Assembly: GCA_023374045.1 (NCBI GenBank)
Contig: CM041777.1
Coordinates: forward strand, 86,856,300 to 86,920,299
Source: Limonium bicolor
Lineage: Eukaryota; Streptophyta; Magnoliopsida; Caryophyllales; Plumbaginaceae
Direction of reading: 5' to 3'
Length of the DNA: 64,000 nt
A program made the position numbers and the translations under genes. The first letter of the stretch is position 1; each line of letters opens with the position of its first letter. The notes beneath the pieces are model-generated. The model was given only the letters and a program-made list of their open reading frames with translations, made no database searches and had not been told where the DNA came from. Positions 47,597-59,199 of the stretch are shown here, piece by piece.

Positions 47597-50500
47597 TGAA
47601 ACACCCTAGGAAATCCTGGCTACAAAATATACTTTCCTTATTATTTTATATGTGTATGTGTTTGCTTGAACATGGTATTAGTTAATACAATGTATTATTT
47701 TTGGGCTATATATAATTTTAGGGGAGACAATAAAATTAATGTCAAATATGTCATTGTTACAATGACATGATAAATTTATATTACCGACGGTAATGTTAAA
47801 ATGTGTCATTGTTACAATGACATGATAAATTTTATATTACCGACTGTAAGTGTATATGGTAAACTGGGCTGTTCTTTTGTTATCATCGTTTATCTCGTAC
47901 TAATACCTTCCAGCATATGTATATATAGCCGAATTACATGCTTATTTATAGTAGTAGTTTTCCTAATTTTATATAGCAGCTAATATATATATATATATAC
48001 ACTTCAGTATATTAGCCGATCAGATTAATATGTATACACTTCGGTACATTACTGTTTCATATGTTACAATCGGTATATGTATACACTTCAGTACATTACC
48101 GGTTTCATATGTTACAATTGGTAATTTTTGTTTTATATAATGATTACAAGCACAACCTTAATGTTACCAGCTGGAGGTAATCATTATTTCTTAGTTAAGT
48201 CCTAGCCGAATTAGGCTAGACACACCGCCATACTCAGCCAAAGTTATCGTATTCATCATTGCTATAATTTTCCATTTTGTCTTCATGCACTTATACCATG
48301 ATAAGATAATCTTAGCCAGTTAAGAGAATGCCGCCTCTCTTGCTTAACCACCTTGTATAACCGATTTATTTGTTGTTTGCTATCATTTATAATCCATTAG
48401 ACAGCAAATAAATATAGCCGACCCATATTTAGCAATTGCGATAACATTGTAACAAAATATATCTTCTTTGTTATTTAATATGTGGGTGCTTGGAATTTAT
48501 ATTAGCTAATTAATATAATGTATCATTGTCGGATCATACAAGTTTTAAGGGAGGATAATAAAATCAATGTTAAAATGTGTCATTGTTACAGTGACATGTT
48601 AAGCTTATATTACCGGTTGTAAATGTACATAGTTAGCTAGTTTATTCTCTTGTTATCATTACCTAGTTTATACCTTAATGTGAACAGCAACAAATAAGCC
48701 TTTCTTCATCCATAAGTAACCATTATTTTCCAGCTAAAATCAGGCCAAACACAGCCTTATAACTATCGTCATCTATTCATGCTTTCAGCCCATCATTATC
48801 GCTAGTAATTTGTTAGTTCAGTACACTGATAAACCGATCATGTATGTATACATTACTTAGCTATTTTGTCTTATCCACTATTATTATTAAACCTCAGTTT
48901 ATTAATAAAAGTGGTCGACCTCCTTGTCTTGGTGATAAGGTTAGTCTAATTTGATAAAGTAAAATAATTGCAACCGACTACATATTACTACGGTTGCATG
49001 TAACTTTGTCCTACCTAATCATTACCTCTGTTTAAACAGCTCATATTACCGCCCTCCTTTGCTTATTCATGGGTTAGGTGGCCTCATATAATCTAGCCAA
49101 CAAAAAGTAACCGATAGGAATTAAGCACCCATGTATTCCTTGTGTACTCATGCAAGATAATAACTTCTCTTGCTGAATCATATTAATACCAGCCACTTAC
49201 CTGATTCCATACTCAAATCTATATTCTACGTAAGCCCAAGGTTATATTTAGATCAGAAGTGGGTAAGTAGTGAGTTGAGGAGTGCAAACCGTGAGCAAGG
49301 TTTGTCGATTAAGGTTGTCAAGCGCAAGGGATCAAGGAGAAGAAACAAATCTAGGTGCTGGAAGATTTGGTAACGGAAGGGAAGGTCTTTAATCAGAATA
49401 AATCTTAAAGAAAATTATCAAAAAAAAAATGGCAGCAAGAAACCAGGTAACCTTTATGCACACCTCACTAGTAGAAATCAGATTTTTTTACACAAAGGTT
49501 CCGGTAACGATTTAAAATTGTTACCATAGTTGTTATAGTAGTACAAGTATTTTGTTACCAAAGATAGTATTAAAGATTAAAAAAAATTGAGACTATAGTA
49601 ACGATATATTAGTTACAAAATCATATTTTAGTAACGATATAATTTTTAGTAACAAATAAAAGTCCTTACAATAAATTGATCTTTAGTTACGCCATCACGT
49701 GTAACGACATGTAACGACAAAAGTCGTTACAATAACTCAAATTAGTAACAATTTAGTTTTGGTAACGATTTTTTGTTGTTACCAAAAAACTACATTCTAC
49801 TAGTGCCTATTCCATCCTTTAGTCATAATTTTGGCTAAAACTGTAATGTGAAACCTTTATATTTGCACTTGAAATTTATGTATGGTCTTAAGGATTTCTT
49901 GGCGTTAAATTGTTTTTTTATTGATATGTTACTGTTCTGAATAATTGACTGATGATTCATGTAGTGGTGGATTGATATTGCGAGTTATTATTTAGGCTAT
50001 GGTTAGCCTGGGCTATGGTTGGCCCATCCTTAAAACTAAGTCTTTCATGATTTATTAGTCGGGTTCTTTACATTTCCGTCCCATGAAAAGAAATGACCGA
50101 TAGTCTACTCTAAGTGTTATGTTAACCTTAGGGGTGTGCACACTTAATATGGTGAGGTGGTGGTGGTGGAACTTTCTTATTGGGAGTCATCCCATATTGT
50201 TATTCTGAAACATGTGACCCACAGGTATGGCATTGAAGCAAGGAAGGTAAACTTGGCGTGATATATTTTAATGATTATCCTCTCTTGTAATTGTTGTGTG
50301 TGTAAATAATAATGTTTAAATGAGTTTCCAAAAGAAAATGAATTTTACAGGGTGTGGTATTTGTTACTCAGTTTCACTGATTTTATTTGCAACTCTTTTG
50401 GGTGTATACATGTATTTATGGTTGCAGGAGGACTTCTTCGGGGAGATCACATGGTATGAAGATACCATGTATGATACCCTTTACGTGTGTGCTTACTATA

Positions 50501-50968
50501 CTTGCTACAAGGAGCTGTCGCTAGGAGTCACTAGGGTTACCTACGCGGAGTGGATCCAAACCACCGAGGGCTTTAGACATGCGGAGTACGGGAGTAACTC
50601 AACCGTAACACATTGGGCTGATAGTTTCGTAGAATATGTTGGTGAAAACTAGGAAGAGGGATGTAGTTAACTCTTTTTGTCCCCCTTCATCTTTTGGCTG
50701 TAAAATAGGTACCTGGAGCTAACATAGGGTTAGGAATGGAAGGGGTTGGTTGTATGGTGTATGGAAAGGAACTTGGTGGTAGAACTTTTATCGTATAAAG
50801 TGATTGTAGGTATGGCGATAGAATTTTTGACAGCAGGAGTAGTGGTGGGGATTAGCCTGTGCACTTGCTGTGGGTAGCAGGTGTGGCGGTAACTCCCGGT
50901 TGCATTTTGTAAAACTTCCGCTGATGTAAACTCTTATTATGATATATGAATACATGTATGTTGATGTA

Positions 50969-51005
<37 letters not shown>

Positions 51006-51049
51006 TAATACAGGTGGTGGTTTTGGATCCTAGAAACCGGGGTGTTACA
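47597..51049 (+). repeat. Element B 3' LTR (3453 bp, with a MITE inside)
   Basis: Copy of 23431-26515 plus the 340-bp CACTA MITE at 49466-49805. It ends GGGTGTTACA and is followed by the CATGG target duplication. Confidence 0.93.
49466..49805. mobile_element. CACTA-type MITE in the 3' LTR of element B
   Basis: Perfect 11-bp terminal inverted repeats, CACTAGTAGAA and TTCTACTAGTG, with the 3-bp duplication CCT on each side (49463-49465 and 49806-49808). The 5' LTR gives the empty site, with a single CCT near 25288, so both ends and the duplication are proven by comparison. The interior repeats GTAACGA/GTTACCA-type words and has no coding capacity; it is a non-autonomous En/Spm relative. Confidence 0.93.
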
Positions 51050-52989
51050 CATGGTCACTTCACTGACATGATAGGGAAATATACACCACGGCCAGTGAGT
51101 ATCTGACAACACGTTCACTTTTTGGGAAACTCGAGGAAGTATTGCAGGGGATCGGGTCTCCCTTCGTCTGCACGATAAGGTGTGTCCAAAGTCCAAATTA
51201 TTCACTGATTACGCTTTGTCATGTATGGGTATCCGTTAAATACGGGATCCTCTATGAATTTGTAGTGTGACATTAGGCTATAAAGACACCTGTGGTGCAG
51301 AGGAACATGGAGAACTGACTCCATGAAATCTTCAGGTTAAGACAAAGGGTGGTCGGACAGTCGTCATACAAGGGGGATGACTACCCATAAACCCATCCTA
51401 GACACCGGATTAGGCAGCTGGACACTGAAGGCTCATGACTTACTATATGCTGGATTTTGACTCGGAGATGGAGAATAATTTTGGATCATGAGTCTTCAGG
51501 GCGTAGGTCATTGACCGTCTTGCTTCGTGGGCATAATCATTCAATGAATGACCCGACTCATGGGGAATCAATCGTGGACCAATCGGGATCCCATGACTCG
51601 TGGATATAGAGGGTGATATAGAAGAATGCATGCCCTAAGCTACCCTATGCACCCGTAAATATAAAAGCGGTAACGATGTAGGTCAGTGACCACCTCACCC
51701 CGCAACAAGCAACAATAATATGAATGCGGTAAATAAAGTAAAGAAAAACAAACAACCCTATTTACTAATTGTTTTATGTTGAAGGTGGTGATTCCAATTG
51801 GTTCTTTATTAACCTACATTCTTAAGTGTCTCTTTCTAATTGTGAGCTAATTATTAACCCAATTATTGTAATGTTTGTTAAGGATCTGTCAAGTCCTAAC
51901 TGTCCTCATCATGCACACACTCTGAATGTGGAGTAGAATAATCCTAGTGGCTTGGAATGAATCTCTTCAAGGTTTTGAAAGAAAATGGGAAATCCTGACA
52001 ATCTTGAATAAAGTTCAGTTTTCCTTGAGTTAGTTTATGAGAAAAACTTACTCAAGTTTTCCCTAGCAGAGTCGCCATTCTATGGAGGGCGGTATGAGGG
52101 GGGTCTATCTAAATGGTCAAACTAAGAAGCCTAGACCCTAGAAAATGTCATTCTGTGAAGGGTGAAAACCTGTTATTCTGGCAGCTCTCAAATACCTACT
52201 TTATCATCCGTCTTTCCTAGAAAGCTTAAGGGGAATGCTAGTGAGCACTACACCCACTCTCAATGGGCTCCATGTGGACTTATGCTCTAAGGACGGAATC
52301 GACTAGAGTCGCCACCTAGTTTGACCTAACAATACTATGAAGGAAAGGAGTAAGGGTTCTAGGAACCATTATTTGACTTTGAAAAATTATTGTCTATGGA
52401 TAGGACTTATCTGGTCATTTTGTAGAGATTTTGTGTTGGGTTTGTACTGGGTTACACCCCTTGGAAGTGGCAATGACCACAACTTCATATTGGTGCCCGA
52501 GGAAACCTCAGTCTCCAATTGTTAGGATCACCTTCTTTCAAAACCTTATTAAAGAGGTTCACTTCAAAAGGCCACAAGGATAGGATTAAGACGATAAAAG
52601 AGTAAGAGAGTGGATGAGGCAAGCTTTTCTGCCAAGCTAGGCTAAATGAAAGGATTGACAAGTTCAGAATTGATTGGATGTAGAACAGAAGATCAAAGAA
52701 AGATTTGAGGGTTAAATGGATGAAGAAGACCTGAAGTCTAGGGACATGAAGGTTTTAATGTGAGTCAGAAGAGATTTGAGTGCTTTGAGAGGCATGAATG
52801 CCACCTTGGAGTGGGAAAAAGGTTTTTTGTTTGGAATGGGTTCGCACCCTAGATGGGCTACCTACGTACTCAACTCCCTGTTGAGATCAGACCTTACATA
52901 GTTCACAGACCTTTGGGATTTTGAAGATTTTAGGGTTTTGAAGGCTTTTTAAGGTGTTTAAGATTTAAAGGAGTTTGGAGTTTCGAGAA

Positions 52990-53155
52990 GTTTTAGGTTT
53001 GAGATGCTAGAGTCTGTAAGAAGCTCAAGTCTGTGAGACATTAAAATCTCAGAATGATTAAGTCTGATAGACGCATGGGGCTGTGACATTCGAATTTGTG
53101 AGATGTTCAAGTCTGTGAGAAGCTCAGGTCTGTGAGACATTCAGAGTTTTGAGAG
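52990..53155. repeat. Degenerate minisatellite with AAGTCTGTGAGA
   Basis: The words GAAGCTCAAGTCTGTGAGACATT and AGATGTTCAAGTCTGTGAGA recur four to five times with variations, in a unit of about 12-40 bp. Confidence 0.6.
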
Positions 53156-54199
53156 AAACTGGAGTTTTGGAGATGATTCGAGTCAAATGGAATTGGAAGA
53201 TTTGAGATTTTAAAAAGTTGGAAATTTAAGTTTTAGAGTTGGAATCCCAAGAGGTTTGAAGTGGTAGGGGTTTTTGGAATATTCCGGGATTTGGAATGGA
53301 GTGATGATATAGGCTGAATTGCTTAATTGTCAAAAATGTCTCTCTTTTATTTCAAAATCAAATTTTGTATTGGTTCAAAAATGGTGGATGATCTCGAAGG
53401 ATCACCCATGTACCCTCTCGAACACGACACTTAATTAATGGTAAGTGCCGAAGCTTGAAAGATGGGGCAATATATTTATGTTGAAAATTAGGGTTTAGAG
53501 AGAAACACCATGAATAAGATGCCCTCGGTCAAACCCTAATAACATCTCTAACTCCTCGGTTTTAAAACATTGAAAACCGAAAATGTTAAAATCGAGTAGA
53601 AAAGAGTTGAATGATTCTGAAAATCCCTATTGCAACTAGGAAGGCATATACATCCCTAGCACCCTGCCTCGTTAAAATCTAGACTGTGATTAGGGGAAGT
53701 TGGTCACCTTAACGCCCCGCCTAAAGAAATCCAGACTACGACAAGGGATGTTACTACCCTAGTGTCCCGCCTTGGATTTTTATTTGAAAAAAAAGACAAG
53801 TGATGTCGAACTAGGAAGGAAACATTTTTGAAGGTGTTAGACATTTCATGTCCCCCGAAAATGGTTATTTTAAGTTTAAAAACTTTTGAAGTTATTTAGA
53901 ATTCTTGGTGAAGAAACACTGATTTTAAGAAATGTTTTTAGGAGAAGACTTTATGTTATGTGAGAAGAACTTTCTACATGTGTTGCAAGAGTTTTCTATA
54001 ATGTGAGAAGAGATTCTCCTTTAAAATTCCACAATATGGTTTCTTTGAGTTTGAAAAAAAACTTGAAGAGATTTGAATTGAAGAAAAGGGGTTGTTTAGA
54101 ATTTTTGAAGTGATTTTAGAATTAATAGGAAATTTATTTGAAGAAGTGTTTTTAAATTTTTGGAATTTAAAACAAAATTAAAAGATGATTTTTATTTTT

Positions 54200-54680
54200 A
54201 GAGTTTGAATTGAATTTACAAGTTGAGTTCGAGTTGAATTGAATTGGGCTGAGCTGGATTGAATTAGTTGAATCGAAATAAATTGGTGTGAATTGGATTG
54301 AATGGCTTAGTCTAGTTGAATTGGACTGAACTGAAATGAATTGGGTTGAATTGAAATTTGGGTCAAGCTTGAAAAACGGGTCAGGCTTGTAAAACGGGTC
54401 AAGCTTGGAAAACAGGCTGAGCTTGAAAAATGGTCCGAGCTTGGAAAACAAGTCAGACTTGGACTAAATGGGCCAGATAGGGTTTGGGCCAAATTGGGGC
54501 TTTTGGATTGACTAGGCGTGGGCCAAATTGTGTTTCTGGGCCGAAGGGCTTAATGGGCCTATTGGGCTTGATGGGCCGAGTGGGCTAAATAGGTCGAGTG
54601 GGCTTAATGGGCCAATTGGGCTTAATGGGCCAGGTTGACTTAATGGGCTAAGTGGGCTTAATGGGCCTCGGGTTTGGGTT
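54200..54680. repeat. Minisatellites with GAATTG, GGGTCAAGCTTG and GGGCTTAATGGGCC units
   Basis: Three successive arrays: GAATTGAATT-type words (54225-54355), GTCAAGCTTGAAAAACGG-type units of about 20 bp (54360-54470), and GGGCTTAATGGGCC-type units of 14-17 bp (54535-54670). The arrays are imperfect and non-coding, although they keep a frame open on the minus strand by chance (54167-54451). Confidence 0.75.
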
Positions 54681-55074
54681 TGGGGTTTGGGTTACATTTG
54701 GACTTATGGTTATTTTATGTTATTTAGATTTCTGAAAACAAAATTTTAAAATACAAGAAGAAAATCCGATTGAGTCCACCGAAAAATTAAGAACTTAAAA
54801 GCAGATTGATCTTTTGAGATTATTTTTATGAAGTGATCATGGAAACTTAAGAGACAATTTTTTATTTTTGAAAAGGGAAATGAAGGGTTGAAATGGGAAA
54901 TGAAGGGCTGAATTGTTGGTGAGAACCTTGAATTTGGAAATTGAGATTAGAGTCAATTTTTATTATATACGTATTTTAGATGTGGGTTTTAAGGTTTAGG
55001 GTGTCACCTCCAACAAATAGACCAATGGTATATTAAGCATGGGGACACCCACTATCCTAATGACTATGACCTAA

Positions 55075-55265
55075 AGGTATCCACAATAATAAAAGTGGAT
55101 TCCACCCACCAACAAATATTATTTTTATTATCTCCTCTCACAATCTCTCTCTTGTTTACCTATGTTCTCTAAAAAGAGGGTGTCTTACATCCTCTCCCTC
55201 TCACAATCATCATTTTTTTTTCTTGTTTAACATTATGGGTGGAATCCACACCATTGTGGATGCCC
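55075..55265. mobile_element. Tourist-like MITE (PIF/Harbinger superfamily)
   Basis: The left end AGGTATCCACAAT and the inverted right end GGGCATCCACAAT are flanked by TAA on both sides (55072-55074 and 55266-55268). A subterminal inverted pair, GTGGATTCCACCCA and TGGGTGGAATCCAC, extends the terminal repeat. Length 191 bp, no coding. It shares GTGGATTCCAC with the MITE at 5865. Confidence 0.8.
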
Positions 55266-55269
55266 TAAA

Positions 55270-56900
55270 GGATTATAACTAGGGCTTAAGTGAAGGTTAG
55301 AAACAGAACAGCTAAATAATAAACTGTATAAAGTATATACAAAATGATACATACATACGAAGGATTAAACCGGATAACCCAAATCAAATAAATGCTCCTG
55401 GAAATTCAAAGCTAATTTCCAAACCATATTCAAGACGTAAAAGATAAACCAGAAAAGTTGGTTGCAATAAACAACGCTAACCAAATGGGGTTTCCAAACC
55501 CATAACTGCACATCAAGCCCAAAGCACAACCATTGTCAAATTGCAAAGAAAGTCGATTCCATGCCAACAAGTCCAAACCACATCTCAAAGAAAATGTACC
55601 TCAGCCAAAGAAAGAATGCAACCAGAGAGGGATTAGTGCATAAAATAAGCAAATGAACAAAACTAGGTGGGGAGGTATTTCACACACAAAAATTTTTTAT
55701 GCAAGTTTACAGATAATGACCTCCAAAATATTGCCAAGTACACATATAGTTCATTTCGAATCAAACCACAGCAAGACGAAATCAGCAAACCAATAACCAA
55801 AATAAAGCTCTCAACATCTAAAAAATGCCATCAGGGGATAAACACAAGCAGTTTCTTTTTAATGATATCCAACATCGGTGCCGGAATGTTCAGTTCCGAT
55901 AATAGCCAAGAGCTCTTAAACAAAGACATATGGTATATATCAACTCATGCTTAATTAACAATATATTCAATGAGGAAATCAGAAAACAGGATCGAGAGCC
56001 ACTATCCACATAGAAGAAAATAGAATGTACACGAGGGAGGTTTTACAACCTGTTCACCAGAGAAGCAATATACAGAAGAAAAGCTTAGAACGTGTGGCAC
56101 ACCGGCTAGCACTGTAATGACATGGAGAAGGATATTTCGAACTGGACTAAACCACAAAACAGTCAAACATATTAGCTCATCAACATAATCAGATGGACAG
56201 CAGGGTAAATAGAGTAATAAACTCAAACCGTAAGCATAACCGCCCTGATTACTACACTGTCTGTCGAATCTTTACATAGAAGTAATAAAATTTGATGGTG
56301 ATATAAGACTCGAACATGGCATAACTGACGCAATCAGCCAGAGCCATACTCGTTCAATGAAGGCTCGATTCAGGTCAAAGTTTTGGTGAGATAAATTGAA
56401 ACAGGTGCAAGGTAGAAGTAAACACGGTAATATTCCGTTTAACCAAATCCAGAGCATCGGCATGAATATAGACTCCACGGATGGAGTTCGAGTGATAGCG
56501 AGAGTGATGAGGAAGCCAAAAATATGTTCACATACTTGAGTCTCGAATTCGCATTTCGGTTTCGAGCGGCCGGTAGTGAAGGGAAAGAAGCTGGCGAGTA
56601 CTCCTTCTCCAACAAGGTTTGCAAATTCATCAAGAATGAAGAGTATAATTGTTCGCCAGCAGAAGAGAAGAGAATGAAGAGATACAGAGCGAGAAAGAGA
56701 TGAAGGATACCTTGTATGTTTCTTGTCGCCAAGGGTTGCAAAATCACCGTGAATGAAGAAAATCCAGGAGGTGTGAGCATGTGTGCTATTCGATCAATAG
56801 CTAGCCAGAATGGAGGAATTGGTTATGCTCTTTTTTAAGATCGAAGAAGATGATCGATGGATGAATGAGAGGGTTTGTTGGCAATGTTGAATGCTTATTG
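55270..56900 (-). other. Gene-like unique segment, minus strand (possible 5' exon or non-coding RNA)
   Basis: Non-repetitive, moderate-GC sequence unlike the surrounding transposons. Read on the minus strand, it has a CT-rich leader (about 56890-56830), then a stretch ending ACATACAAG followed by GTATCC (donor-like, about 56710). After it come T-rich, intron-like sequence and several short open frames (for example 56439-56780) without a known domain. It could be the first exon and intron of a host gene whose remainder is absent, or a non-coding transcript. No protein family recognised. Confidence 0.25.
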
Positions 56901-57169
56901 AAGGGGATGGGGGTCGATCGGGGCTACCGTCTGTCACTAGGTTTTTTTGTTGTTGTGTTGTTTATAAGAGAAGTTGAGGAATAGATGTTAACAGATTAAT
57001 GGTGGACTAGGGCTTATCCTCATCAGTCATGGGTTGGTTTGATTGCTGGTAAAGTAAGAACTGAAATGGAACTGTAGAAGCTTGGGCCTTAAGAGTTGTG
57101 ACCAATCTGATGGTCTGGTTTGACCAGAAACATTAAAAAAAAGCTATACATGCTCACACTCACATTTGA

Positions 57170-57828
57170 ACTCATGATCTATGAGTTTCTCAATACTCAT
57201 ACTAACCACCTACACTAACTACATGGCTTCATGCAAAAATGTAAGAAATAGTCTGAAAGCGTTAACTCGAACTGAACGAATTCATGAGTAAGACAAGAGG
57301 GTATCAATAAAATGATTGTTTTCTTTTGAAGGGACATGTGATAAAATGAAGACAAAGAAAATATAACATAAATAATAAAGCAAAATAATGGTAACAATAA
57401 CAACTATAATAAACACATAAAATGATAGGAATAATACTAAGAATAATAATAAAAGTAAAAGAAAACACTAATAAATAATAAAATATAACCATGAATGTAA
57501 TAAAAAATAAGCGAGCAATGAATAAAATAATATAGAAATGGATAGATTAATAAATAAGCAAATCCAACTAGACTAGGATGAAAATAAGATAGAAAAATAA
57601 ATAAAAAGAAAAGGGACGAGTTGAAAGTAAATGTCGGTGGAAATTAATTTTGAAGGATTGAGTTTTTTGAAATGCTGGAAAATTGGTTTAATGTTTTTTT
57701 TTCATAAAACGGTTTCGTTTCGGCATGCATGTAAATACATTTGAGAAAGAAAGACGACGACCCCTCATATTTTAGTTATTATTACATAATTTGTTTTATG
57801 GGGTGAGAAGTTTTGGTGTCTACACAAT
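57170..57828. other. AT-rich LTR-like fragment
   Basis: Low-complexity ATAATAAA-rich sequence that ends at GGTGTCTACA (about 57817-57826), a terminus reminiscent of Tat/Ogre LTR ends. No matching start or partner was found in the window, so this is only a possible LTR remnant. Confidence 0.25.
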
Positions 57829-58135
57829 GTCTAACGTGATATTTATTGCTGACACAATGCTTCATGTGATACTAATCTCGGGCACGATGCCTCATGTGAT
57901 ACATAATAAATAAATATAAGTGAAACTGGATCAATCAAGCAACGTAGAATAATTGAAACAATTAGCAGTACCATAATATGACATGATGTCTCACGTGATA
58001 TAAATAACTGGCACGATGTCTCATGTGATGTGATATTAGTCCCTAGAACACTGTCTTGCATGATAATTATTTTCTGACACGATGTCTCACGTGATACTCA
58101 AATTTAGTGTAATACCTCATGTGATACGTGATAAA
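57829..58135. repeat. Degenerate tandem array of GACACGATGTCTCACGTGATA-like units
   Basis: At least seven related blocks contain a core of the form CACRATGTCTCAYGTGATA, spaced about 30-100 bp apart, for example near 57850, 57890, 57980, 58012 and 58077. Several contain CACGTG, the G-box core. Short AT-rich spacers (ATAAATAAATA) separate them. No coding. Confidence 0.65.
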
Positions 58136-58700
58136 TTAAATAAATAAATAAAAGTTAAACTGTCAATCAGTCATCGCGCTTTGTTCTCCGATTTCGTCTC
58201 TCCTATTTGTTTTTTGCACTTATAGGCAACAGAATGACGTAAATTTCATTTAGCAAGTGAAATACTAACCATATTCCAGTCACCTAACTTTGGTCCCACT
58301 GAAGAGGCTCAGATACTTGACAAGTGCGTCCAGTTTGATACAGATGCAACTAGAATATGCAATTTCCTTGTTCCCAAACTGTTGGTCGAGAGACCACGAT
58401 TTAGGTTCACTGGTGTATACTAGAGACCTGTAGTGGAATATCTCCCAATTTTCTATCAGTGGTCTCATTGGTAGAGTATGTTTTTTTATTGTAGAATCCA
58501 TATTGCTCATTAGGGTTTTTCCTTTGTTCAATCATAAAGCGACGTTTTGTTGTAAACTCATATTTGATTTTCGAACAACAATATATTAAAGATCGATAAT
58601 TGAAAATAGAAAAGATGCAAGCTCATCTAACTGAGGTGGTATTAAGGATTGGACGAATTGAGATTAGAGGAGAGGTCGCTAATCCAGTCGAGGGGAAAAC
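58136..58700. other. Intergenic DNA before the copia element
   Basis: No gene recognised. The 83-codon minus-strand frame at 58280-58531 has no known domain. Confidence 0.35.
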
Positions 58701-59083
58701 TGTGGAAATAGTCCATCCCACATCGTGGGTTTGGAAATCAAGGAGCACTCCTTTTGTTATAAAATGAAGTGTTCTTTCTCCTTTCTCTTCATCCCTTCAA
58801 CAAACAACTTATATATAGTTAAGTTGTATTGTCTTCCCTCTCTATTTATGAAGTAATAGCAAAATCAGTTATAGTTCCGGTGTTTTCTTTATAGCTTTAT
58901 CTAGCAGCTATTGTGGGTAATTTTGTAGTGCTTTATTGTGCTAAGAAATTACAGTCAGGAAATTCTGTCTAAGGAAGTGGTTCTTAAACGGGACCATTGT
59001 GACCCTACCACGACTTGGGAATTTTCCTGTACGGAGTGATTTTCTAGTACAATAATTTACTCTCTTACCCATTCGCTTCCACA
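58701..59083 (+). repeat. Copia 5' LTR (about 383 bp)
   Basis: Begins TGTGGAAATAGTCC with CCCACATCG close by, ends CTTCCACA, and has a TATA-like TTATAAAAT at about 58758. The inverted ends are TGTGG/CCACA. The primer site starts five bases downstream. No second copy is in the window, so the end is inferred from the primer site. Confidence 0.75.
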
Positions 59084-59088
59084 ACAAG

Positions 59089-59101
59089 TGGTATCAGAGC
59101 C
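59089..59101 (+). other. Copia primer binding site (tRNA-Met)
   Basis: TGGTATCAGAGCC, complementary to the 3' end of initiator tRNA-Met, a few bases after the LTR. Confidence 0.9.
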
Positions 59102-59199
59102 AAGGTTCTGTCTTAGTATGCTCTGTGGTTGCAGCTAGGCTGATCTTCCACATCAGAAAAGCGTTCCTTTGTTCAGTTGATACGTCGTAGCGCTGCTAG

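Larger units (their letters stand above)
23431..51049 (+). mobile_element. Element B: Tekay-like Ty3/gypsy chromovirus, with element A nested in gag
   Basis: Complete but defective LTR retrotransposon. The LTRs start TGAAACACCC and end GGGTGTTACA, and are flanked by the perfect 5-bp duplication CATGG (23426-23430 and 51050-51054). A tRNA-Met primer site follows the 5' LTR and a polypurine tract precedes the 3' LTR. Coding order is gag, protease, RT, RNase H, integrase and a chromodomain-like C-terminus, the order of chromoviruses. Without the nested 16-kb element A it is about 11.6 kb. Key residues are mutated (see protease and integrase), so it is autonomously dead. It sits inside an older LTR-like repeat. 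Confidence 0.93.
51055..55018. other. Non-coding, LTR-like region, right half
   Basis: Follows the right CATGG duplication of element B and continues the region left of it. It carries AGAGTCGCCA at about 52073 and AGAGTCGCCACC at about 52300, minisatellites at 52990-53150 and 54200-54680, and no supported protein. It ends near TTTAGGGTGTCACC. Probably the long LTR or untranslated region of an old Ty3/gypsy element, possibly Tat/Ogre-like. The class is inference. Confidence 0.4.

Noticed and set aside
54167..54451. 94-codon minus-strand frame with repeats of FFKLD type
   Set aside because: It results from minisatellite repetition in non-coding DNA.
57829..58135. CRISPR-like array
   Set aside because: Units are degenerate, spacing is uneven and the genome is eukaryotic; it is a degenerate minisatellite.
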